64,000 bases of DNA from Notospermus geniculatus (Eukaryota > Nemertea > Pilidiophora > Heteronemertea > Lineidae), in contig NMRB01000300.1 in NCBI GenBank assembly GCA_002633025.1, positions 135,787-199,786 on the forward strand. The letters are read 5' to 3'. The stretch's first letter is position 1. The number at the start of each line of letters is the position of its first letter. Below are positions 47,701 through 59,700 of this stretch, in pieces. A model generated the notes under the pieces. That model was given only the letters and a program-made list of their open reading frames with translations. It had not been told where the DNA came from and searched no databases. The position numbers and the translations under genes were made by a program.

Positions 47701-50700
47701 TACTCGCACAGCAGGCTGAGCAATGGTGAGGCCATTGACTGAGTCCGTCCGAGTCAAACCCTGTCCAGTCTCAGTCACGTCAGTGCGTAGTTCCCAGTAT
47801 ATAGCACTCAATCAAAGTGACCGATCAAAGTACGTCAACAACTCAAGTAAAGTGGACCCTGACCTTGGCATGAGTCTGCCCTTGAAATACCAATAACTGT
47901 AATTTCGGTTTTAGTCTTCTGTTTTATGGTGTCACCACTGTTTATTCTTGCTCATGGAGATGTTCAATGTAAGCATGATGAACCATCTTTAACTTTTAAC
48001 CCTTTTTTACCAAGTGGCAATTTCATTGTAGGCCTGATTAATAAACCTACCAAATTACAGCGGAACCTTTCTGTTAAGGACACCTTTGGGACTGGTAGTT
48101 GCTGTCCTTAATTGAGAGGTGTCCTGATTACAGAGGTCAAAATGGATAGAATGACCAATTTTGGACTTAATTTTGGAACCTCCATCAGCCACATCTGTCA
48201 GGAGGACACCTCTCTATTAAGGACACTGGAGTTCACTCCCAAATAGGCCTAGGTCATTTCTATTCATGGGTAATCAGAACACCTATCAATTAAGGACATG
48301 ACTGGTCAGTCCCAAAGGTGTCCTTAATAGAGAGGTTCCACTGTATGTCAATGGTCGATGTACAAACGAACCATTCCCGAAACAAGAAACATGACCGTTG
48401 CTCTTGATAAGTACCTGAGGGAAGCAAACTCATTTTGATTTTGCCCAATTTGCCGCCCCACGGTAGCGCCAAATTAGTTTGGCTCGACTTCCAGATGACC
48501 GATGAAACCTTAGCAATCATACGAGTCTGATTACGGAACTTGTATTCATTGTGAAACCTGATAAATAAAGTCACTGAGGCGATGTTCTGAAAGGGCAGTC
48601 GGTAGGAAGGCTGTTAGTGGTGCAGTGGAAACAATGGTGCCATTACATCAGGAGTTTGCGGGTTCAATTCTCGGTCACACCAACTTCTCTCAAGATTGTT
48701 TTTGTGCAGAAAAGATGCTCAGTTTTTGGGGAACAGTTCCCTTGTTTCAAATGGACAATGGCAACAACAAAGCTGGCACATCTGACAACCATTTACAGAG
48801 GTCCTGACCACCCCAACTGATGTTTCATCCAAGACTTCAAACAATTGTAGAGCTTGTGCAGACGACGTCGTCACAGAAAAATCCGCCAACTTGGCGGTCA
48901 AACTGAGGTTGTTGACCCACATGGCGCACTTTGTTGTCGGCGCAAGTGCAGTGTGTGTGACTTCAACCATGACGCAATTTTGCTTTCGACATCAGCATGG
49001 TGGACCACCGTCAAAAGTGACGTCACAATGACCCACTTCACATGCTCTACTCCATACGTCGCCCAGAAAGCCTTACCTTGGGTGCTTTTCTGCCTCCATG
49101 GTGTGACTGCGGCGTTTCTCTGAAAATACACAGAAAACACAAAAGTTTAGAATTTCTGATGCCTTATCACACAGAAAGAGTACAAAGGCAAAGATTTACA
49201 CTACATTATACAGCTCTGGTTTCCTCCTGCATTTCACCAAAGGTTTAGGCCTATAGGGGTAAAAGTGACCCCATTCTTGTTTCAAGTGACCCTCCTTGAC
49301 TTTCTCCACCTCTTCACAGCGTTAAAATGTTAATTGTCCAATCAGCATTGTCTATAGAACTAATTATGTCATCGTGTTTGTTGCTATGCTCTGAATTCAA
49401 TATTTATCCATTTTGTGGATGCTCGGTCTAGATTGACTAATGATCCATTGGAATGCTGTGTACGGCAAGTTTGACAGAAGAAATGAAAACCTTTTTCCAA
49501 GTTTCGCTTCTGATTCCTACTGTTGCTATCTTTCACGACATATTGACAAAAGCCTAGTTTTCAAAATGGCCGCCAGTCAGCCATATTTGAAGCCCAATTC
49601 AGCCAGAATTTGGCACACAAAAGGCAGTATACAAAAGTCTAGTTTTCAAAATGGCTGACTGGCAGCCATATTTGAAGCCCAATTCAGCCAGAATTTGGTG
49701 CACACATAGAAGGTATCTACACGTAGACAGATATTCACACCAGGTTAGAAGAGTCCAGATGGCTTGTTCATATGATATGGGCTGAAGTAAATTTTTCAAG
49801 ATGGCCGCCAGTCAGCCATCTTGAAACACCCTGTACAGTTATTTTTTCTTCAAGCACCCTGTAGAAGTAATATTGGCTGTCTGTTCTTGGTACCTTTTCC
49901 TGGCAATGACCGGTCAATGATGTATGATAACAACACTGCCGCAAAACAAATGGTAAACCAACTTGGTAACGGCTTCCGGTCATTCATCAACGAAGTGGTG
50001 TGTAATAAAACCAGACAGAAAATCATTCCTGATTCCATTTTTCAATGTATTGGACAATTTCATTTTAAAATCTAATCATAACTATTGATTACGAGTCCCA
50101 GTGAGAATTCATTATCAGAAGTACGCTTATAGATATAGCGAATGGAGTGAACGCCTGGTAAATGTAGGCGGAATATCGCAGTCAATTACATCATATTCCG
50201 GCTGTTAGCTACTTTCAGTCTAGGTAGGCGGATATAAAGTGGAACCTCGCTAAGCGGACACCTCTGTTAGAAGGACACGGACACGTCTGTTTGTTATGGA
50301 TACCAAAGTTCAGTCTGAAATTGGTCATTTCTGCCTCATTTTAGGTCACCTCACAAAGGACAGCACTTGTCAGTACCATACCTGTCCTTAATTTGAGAGG
50401 TTCTACTCGATATTTCCAGACTGTAGTGTGACACTTCCTTTCACAGACATTTCTGTCAGAAGGACAAATGAAGGACACATGGACACAAGAATACAGTCCC
50501 AAATTGGTCATTTCCATACATTTCGGCCTCATTAAAACACCTCTAAGGAACAGCACAGTCTGTTCCGAAGGTGTACTTTTTGAGCAGTTCCACTGTATTT
50601 CTGGACCTGCCACCACCAAGGTTGTCATAGATCCAACATTAAAATACACCCTCATACATTATCAAGAGTGCCTGCTGAGTCACCTTGCTTCCTTGACAAC

Positions 50701-53700
50701 CAAATATATCCCAATTCTCAGCATGCTCATGGTAAATGTAAATCATGCTTTACAGTCTAATGTCGACTGCCAGCTCTAAGAAATACAGGGTGGCTGGAAA
50801 AATGAAGGACGGTAAGGTTGGTGGGTGTGGTATTAATGGAAAATGTCAGTTTTAGTATGCAGATAGGGCAGCAGCCCTAAGAAATAAAGGGTGGCTGGAA
50901 AAATAGTCTCGTGCCACCAGACTCTGCAATTTTCAATTTTAGAGTCTGGTCCGGATGGTACCTTTTGCTTGTAAAAACCATCATGGCGGACAATCTACCG
51001 CCGATGACGTAGAACACAATGCACAATCAATGCAAAAAGTAGTAAAACTACAGTACTTTGTACCCCTTGCTGTAAGGCCTACTGCACTTTTTATTGCATA
51101 ATTCCCTCCCAAATCGAAAGAATAATAATGGGCCATTTTCAGGAAAATGTACAAACTACGGTAAAGACACAATTCAATTTTTTTTTATCCAATTTGTATC
51201 CAGGAAGGCCAGTAAAGTACACATAGGATCTACAAAGGCTGATATTGAACCAGCAACGCTAGATTCTGAGAAGTTTTNATGGATACCAAAGTTCAGTCCG
51301 AAATCGGTCATTTCTGCCTCATTTTAGGTCACCTCACAAAGGACAGCACTTGTCAGTACCATACCTGTCCTTAATTTGAGAGGTTCTACTGGATATTTCC
51401 AGACTGTGACACTTCCTTTCACAGACATTTCTGTCAGAAGGACAAATGAAGGACACAGTCCCAAATTGGTCATTTCCATACATTTCGGCCTCATTAAAAC
51501 ACCTCTAAATTAAAGGAACAGCACAGTCTGTTCCGAAGGTGTACTTTTTGAGCAGTCCACTGTATTTCTGGACCTGCCACCGCCAAGGTTGTCATAGATC
51601 CAACATTAAAATACACCCTCATACATTATCAAGAGTGCCTGCTGAGTCACCTTGCTTCCTTGACAACCAAATATATCCCAATTCTCAGCATGCTCATGGT
51701 AAATGTAAATCATGCTTTACAGTCTAATGTCGACTGCCAGCTCTAAGAAATACAGGGTGGCTGGAAAAATGAAGGACGGTAAGGTTGGTGGGTGTGGTAT
51801 TAATGGAAAATGTCAGTTTTAGTATGCAGATAGGGCAGCAGCCCTAAGAAATAAAGGGTGGCTGGAAAAATGAAGGATGTAGTTGGTGGGTGAGCTAAAA
51901 ACGAACAGCCCACGCAGCCCAAAAACAATGAGAGTCTGTGTCTAGATGAGATCGTCTCAAATGAAGACCCAAGTCGCCCGCAAAACTAACCATCCCCGCA
52001 GGCACCATACTTTCCACCTAATGACCTTTTGGATAGCACCCATCTACCAAATGAGCTTGCCCAGAATCCAATAACGCTAGCGATATTGGCCAACCATGTG
52101 ATGTCCACATATGGTTCGTGTGATAATGGAAGTGTAGAGCTGGCCAAGATTGCATTTACAAGGCCATTGATTGCCGAGTATTGTCTTGTCCAGCGTTAAT
52201 ACATAATGTATCCTTATCCGATACCGGATACGGTCACTGTCAGCTATCACTTGCACTGAAACACCTCAATGTTTGCTCAGTTCTGTACTATCGAAGTCTT
52301 ACACTGGCAAAGGCAGAGGGATTTCTATAAGCAACTGGGTCAGTGAGTTGTCTCAAAAGAAGGGGGCAAAAGTCAGGTAGTAAGGGGCAAGAATTGGGGC
52401 CTATCATGAAGCAGTACAGTCGTGGAATTCCTTGAAAAGAAACGTTTCCAATTTCAGACTCGCAAACTTCTGATTTCAGACTCAGGTCTGTGGAAGCTGG
52501 CAGGCTTCCGAATTCGAGGTACTATCCCTCGAACCATTTGCGGTACTATCTCGTTCACAACAGCCACTGACTGACTGTGTCGATTTACCGAGTCAATTAC
52601 CAGATTTCTAGACACGCTGAATAATTGATATACCATGTCCAGTATGTTGTTCAGGGTTTGAGTTTTTGGTATCCATGATAAATAGGTCCTTTGCAGGCAA
52701 TCTGGTCGTGCCTACTGATACATTATCCTATCTGACTTTATGGGGCTGCCAAATTGGCCCAATGGAAACATCAGCGCGTCACCACCAACTCTTGAGGTTG
52801 TGGATTCAATCCCTGGTCAAACTCAACTTGTGAGAGAGAGCAGGGGCGGATCCACGATTTCGGAAAAGAGGGGCGCCCTGTGCTAGAAACATTGAAATCT
52901 GCGGTGAATTTCAATGATTTGCTCCAAATATAAGAATTTCACGGTCAATTTTACGGAGTTTGCCGAAAGGGGCGGCGCGCGCCGGGTGCGCCCCCCCCCC
53001 TTGAATCCGCACCTGGAGAGGTGACTCTCTTGGACACTGCAGGTTGTATTTTTTCCATCAGAGCTGAATCCAAAGCATTGTTGGCCCTCGTAAGTCTCAA
53101 GCTACTCATGTTTCTCACTTGACTTGGAGGATGGGGTTTTTACTTGATATGTAGCAAAGCTACAAAAGGTAGAAGGCTTGTTGTCTCTTGCAACGGGCGT
53201 GTTGAACCAGGGATGGAAATCCCATATGGTGAGGCTGGATCTGAACCCCGGCCCATGGGCTTGCAAAGCATACACGACAACCAGTAGGCTATGAGGGCTC
53301 TACAGGCTAATCTGAGTCAGGGCACTTCAATAATCAGCTCAACAGAAGAGATCTCAACAATACAACGAACCACTTTGTCTTCTCTCTATTGGTTAATGGT
53401 TCACGCATTTGTGTGTGACTTGTGAGGCACATCCCATGCTGAAGGAGGACTCGAAAATGCGGCAGATGAAAGGGCTTCCGTCAACGTGACATACAGTTTC
53501 CGCCACATTGACTCACACTGCGATGGAGTATACGTGATGAAGAGGAGTATTTTCCCATCTTCATCAACTCAATGATTCCGCAGGCTGACAAGAGTGAGTA
53601 GGAATCAACAGAGAAATGTTTGGGTAGGCCAAACTGCACTGCGTATGCGAAAGTTGGTGGCACAGCAGAAATAGAGTGTGTTTGTCTCTGCAAGCCATGT

Positions 53701-56700
53701 CCGTGAGCGAAATTCATTCATTGTACGAGTGGTCTTACCTTTGCAATCTTACTCTGCCATGCAGCGCACAGACTTGATTTCCAATCTCACAGACATGAAT
53801 TTGTATAGTGTGTGAGCAGCTAGTTTAGGAGCACATCTCAGTGATCTTGTATACATGGTATAGTCTGCGAGCAGCTACTTTAGGAGCACATCTCGGTGAT
53901 CTTGTATAGTGTGCGAGCAGAGGAGCACATCTCAGTGATCTTGTATAGTGTGTGAGCAGTTACTTTAGGAGCACATCTCAGTGATCTTGTATAGTGTGTG
54001 AGCAGCTACATGAACTTTAATAGGAGCACATCTCAGTGATCTTCTATAGTGTGCGAGCAGCAACTTTAGGAGCACATCTCAGTGATCTTGTATAGTGTGT
54101 GAGCAGCTAGTTTAGAAGCACATCTCATATCTTGTATAGTGCGTGAGCAGCTAGTTTTGGAGCACATCTCAGTGATTGTATAGTGTGCGAGCAGTTACTT
54201 TAGGAGCACATCTCAGTGATCTTGTATAGAGTGTGAGCAGCTAGCTTTTAATAGGAGCACATCTCAGGGATCTCACATGAATTCGTATTTTCAAACCATT
54301 TTGGCACGTTTGGGTGAACCAGACTCCACACAGATTATTGTGGAGGCTGTCAATACTGTATGATTGATTGGTAAATGTACCGAACCATGACAAACGGTTT
54401 CAGTCAAGAACAAGAGAAATTCTTACAACTTCCAACATCATGTTAGCAACAGACACGACAGAACTGCCGTCGAGTGGGTATAGCCCAGTCTACACCGCTA
54501 ACACAACAACATTTGATTTTGTCTCTAGCCAAACACTTGTTACCATGGCAATGGATATGAGAAACGCACAAATTGCGTCGATAAATTTTTATGTGCATTG
54601 AGAGTCAAGATTCAATTTCCATAAATTTGTATGCGAGACACGTGAAATGCCAGGAAATCGTTGACGCTTACGTGGAGAGGGACATCATAGAGTAATGCAG
54701 TTTACTGGTAACAACTGAGGCTTCACTGACTTGCATACATTACCTTATCTATGAATAAATTAAAATGCCAGCTTCTGCCAGGATTTCAAATGAACTGGGG
54801 TACCAGCGGAAAAGGGGGCTACTTCATGCCAAAACGGACATTGAGATGGACATTGGACGTCACAAAATTGAGAGATTTTTCTGTGTTGGAGTAAGGTGGT
54901 TTGGGGAAGAAATCATACTGTTATGCATCAACAAGTCTTCGACAGTCAAAAAGGACTCACAAAATAGGGGGCAGGGGGCATTTTGGGGGTTAGAATTAAA
55001 GGCAGTAGTGCGCCACCTACAGGTAGGTGAGGCAAAGGTGCAGTATCCTTAGCAGAAGCACTATCATGATGCTGGTATGGAAACCAGACAAAGATAATTT
55101 CATTACAGATTATCGCTCTCATGGTGAAATACTGCTTGGTGAATGTTGGCCTCCTACACGTACCAAGTAATAGCAACCGGGATCTTAAAATAAATTCGAA
55201 ATCAATTTCTCTCCACATTTGCTCAGATAATGTCACGTAACTCGAATACAATTCACCACCAATTCAACCAATCAACCTTGGCCCCAGAGACGTAGAAGAA
55301 TTCCCAGGCCACCATCGTCAGGTTCGTGTCAGAGCAGCCCCAAGAGACAACCAATCACGCACAAGGAGGTGAGGGATTACGTATCAAGTACAGCGGGCAA
55401 ATGTACACAGTCTGATGTGACATTATGATACGTTCGCAAACAGTCTAATGTGAGTGTACAGTACGGAGATCAATACCTAATTGATAAAAATAATAATGTG
55501 TGCCATAATATCATTAGTCAGAAATTATGTGACAGTTCGTGGAAAATTATTTTCTTTTCTTTGACTGTGGTGACGGCATGTTGTCTCAGTTCCGATCATT
55601 GAGGAGAGAGCCGACTGAGAGCCAAACACACCAAGTCGTAGACAATATTGGCCGAATAAATGTGCAGCAGGTGGAAAAAGGTGTGCCCCCCCAAAAAACC
55701 GGCGCGGTCAATCAAGAGTTGCCTCTCTCATCACAGGAAAATTGGCTCGATTGTCAATCGCACGCGAAGATATGTATTGTTCTGTCATAACAGTCATCAT
55801 GATTGTACATGACAGGTTAAGTACGTGGTTGTATAATGCACATTGCAGTGAAAGTCAGACAATGACAGATTGACCGGAGCCACCTCATCAGGTTTTAATG
55901 ACCCTCATTATATCAATCTGATTATTTAACTGAAATTGACTATGTCTCATGAATGTGTTTTTGTTTCAATAAATATCAATCAATACAAGGCATTAGCACT
56001 TGAATTAATAGGCAATGTGAATTTCTCAGAACACCTGTCACAGTTCACACTTGAAGCCCAGGACAGAAGGAAGAGATCGGTCTTCAAGGAACTCGGCCTT
56101 GTCCTCAGGATCAGCTGGCCTGATCTTGGATTGCCAATGCCCCATGGCATTGTGTGTAGGCTGCATTGTAACTTAAAACTAATCAAATACATTCACAGAC
56201 ACTGACACAAGTCAATTACAGACAAGATCGATGATCGGCGCTCTGGGTTGAAAAAAATTCGTAGACGCTGCATGTAATAACTGATTAAAACTTGGCACTT
56301 CCTGATTAGGATGACAGTTCTTGCCCTGTTCACGTGTTATTAGATCTGGCAACAGGCCACAGCCACAGAATCAGAAATAACGACACTAAAAACAAGATCG
56401 AGCTGAGTGCCAAAAAATGTGGCATCATACTACATTTGTAGCTCTTTAGCCAATAAATAAGAGAATGATATGCAGGTGGATTGCCACCCTTTGGACCTCT
56501 CCAATTGCAATTTTTTTGGGACATTAAACTTTGGCGTGCTCAAAAGAGGTGTCTTCTAGAAGGGGACATTCCCATATTTTGCTTCATTCAGCTACAGTTG
56601 GTGATAATATCATGGGAAGAACATGCATTTGAACACAAAACCGACAGCAATAGTGTCAAAAATAATTCTGTAAGTAACGTGAGGCGTGATATACTTCATG

Positions 56701-59700
56701 GTATTATCAATGTGTAAATCATTAACTCCAGTAAATAAAGCTTATCAATACAAAGCATGGCCCCTTCATACATCTCCCATGTTATCAACTCTAGACAAAT
56801 TCTGGGTATCACACATCCACCAACGATAACCATATGATTTTTACACGAGCACACAGACCGATTTTGTCTGTCTACATGTACAATGAGCACGATCAATAGC
56901 GGACACAACATTGAGGAGTATGTACTATATATACACAGGCAATATTGTATCAGCCATTTTTGGCTGAATTTGCTGACACTCTTGAGTAAGGTATTACACA
57001 TACTCAAAGTCTGCATTGAAAAAGGACATTTTTTCATGCCACATCGTGCAGTAAACCATGCCAATGACGCATTCCTATTTTCATTCAAAAATCTTGAATA
57101 TTTTTGGATCAAAAAATGAGACAGGTTTTCATGCCCCGTCAACATCATTCTGAACTTGGAGGAATTACTGTCAGTATACCGGTAATTCCTCCAAGTTCTG
57201 AAGAACATTGACTAGTCCACATTTGGATTTTTTTAAAGGAATTCAGGACTTTTTCCACAATTCAATAACGCAAAATGGGGGAGCATTTCATGGCAAAGTC
57301 ACAGATCAGAAATCCTACTATGACACGTATGAGGAAGACATGAACTTCAACAACATAGCATCTGGATGAGGCCGAATGTCAGAAGACAGTCAGTCATGTC
57401 AGTGGAACATGTCCCCCAAGAGACTCATGTCCATTATACATAAATCCTCCCTTTTTGGACGCCACTGCCAAGTGGCCACCACTCTGCTAAGCACACCAAA
57501 ATGCAGAACAGAAAGCCGCCCAGTTACTATTTTTTTAAAAGCAAAGTTTGGACAAACATTATGAATCGTACACGGATTTCTGAGTGTCTATTTTGTCTCT
57601 GCCTTGAAACAGGACACAGCAGATGGAATTGACCAGGCTGACGTCATTCGGGCGACTCACTATTGAATTGGCCATGTCCTGGTAACTACAATCACTGTAT
57701 ATTATATAACGTCTGTAATCCGGGCAAATTGCGGCATGTCAGTCCCAAAGGTGTCCATAAGAGAGGTTCTATTGTACACAAATCGCAAATCAAACACAGC
57801 CATGTCAACTTTATACATTTTACAAATAAACCTCTGAGACATACTCTCTTCAGACACACTGTCATTCCACAGACTGCCCTGTGAGTCAACTTATTCAGCA
57901 CACAATGAGAAGCTTTCAGATAAGCTGTTGTGCTCTCTTTAAGCAGGAAATAAATGGCACCAAACACGGCAAATGAACATAGATTATGTTTTGAGTGATG
58001 AAGAAATCTCCAACGTAGGCTACCCCCTAGCAATCATTCTTGAATATCATGGTATCGTGAATTTACTTCCCCGAAACCCCATACACTTACATCACAGCAA
58101 TACTAAACAGAACTGCGTATCACGTGGGAAAATTTAGTATTTCTGGGAAGTACAATGCTACTTATTATCAAAATGGCAAGACACTGTAACTTGACTGTAT
58201 GAAAATCTGTTGCTGAGACATAGAGCTGGTGACATCACTGTATGAAGAGAAGACTGCATTTATTATGCTGATACTCCAACGCATTTTCATTGATTCAGAC
58301 ACGAGAAGCGAACATGTTGACATGAGCAACAAGACGTCTGCACTCGTTATGTGATTAAGTGTTGTTATTTGTAAATGGCAGTGTTTAGGACACGGAACTG
58401 GACGACAGACTGTCAGATCCAAGTCCCAAACAAGGCAAGGAAACCAACCACATGATAAAGTGACATTTCCTTTGGATCAATTCATCCGTAAACAGCGTCT
58501 GCCTTATGATCGTTCTTGAATGAATGCTCGTCTGAGGACAAAGGAAGTAAACAAATAACCGAACATAATAAAGGACNTAGCTTGCCGCCCAGTTACTATT
58601 TTTTTAAAAGCAAAGTTTGGACAAACATTACGAATCGAACACGGATTTCTGAGTGTCCATTTTGTCTCCGCCTAAAGAGGACAAAGCAGATTCGGACAAA
58701 CAACATGGAATTGACCAGGCTGACGTCATTCGGGCGACTCACTATTGAATTGGCCATGTCCTGGTAACTACAATCACTGTATATTACATAACGTCTGTAA
58801 TCCGGGCAAATTGCGGCATGTCAGTCCCAAAGGTGTCCATAAGAGAGGTTCTATTGTACAAAAATCGCAAATCAAACACAGCCATGTCAACTTTATACAT
58901 TTTACAAATACACCACTGAGACATACTCTCTTCAGACACACTGTCATTCCACAGACTGCCCTGTGAGTCAACTTTATTGAGCACACAATGAGAAGCTTTC
59001 AGATAAGCTGTTGTGCTCTCTTTAAGCAGGAAATAAATGGCACCAAACATGGCAAATGAACATAGATAATGTTTTGAGTGATGAAGAAATCTCCAACGTA
59101 GGCTACCCCCTAGCAATCATTCTTTTAAAAATATCATGGTATCGTGAATTTACTTCCCCGAAACCGCATACACTTACATCACAACAATACTAAACAGAAC
59201 TGTGTATCACGTGAGAAAATTTAGTATTTCTGGGAAGTACAATGCTACTTATTATCAAAATGGCAAGACACTGTAAGACTGTATGAAAATCTGTTGCTGA
59301 GACATAGAGCTGGTGACATCACTGTATGAAGAGAAGACTGCATTTATTATGCTGATACTCCAACGCATTTTCATTGATTCAGACACGAGAAGCGAACATG
59401 TTGACATGAGCAACAAGACGTCTGCACTCGTTATGTGATTAAGTGTTGTTATTTGTAAATGGCAGTGTTTAGGACACGGAACTGGACGACAGACTGTCAG
59501 ATCCAAGTCCCAAACAAGGCAAGGAAACCAACCACATGATAAAGTGACATTTCCTTTGGATCAATTCATCCGTAAACAGCGTCTGCCTTATGATCGTTCT
59601 TGAATGAATGCTCGTCTGAGGACAAAGGAAGTAAACAAATAACCGAACATAATAAAGGACTACGAAATGACTCGTCAACTCAAAAACAACAGTCAGGTTT

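Larger units (their letters stand above)
45256..49076 (-). other. KIF13: KIF13 intron 3
   Basis: Holds SINE pieces, GTGGAACCTC copies and the MITE beside exon 3. No coding sequence found; 46515-47390 shows nothing nameable. Confidence 0.8.
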
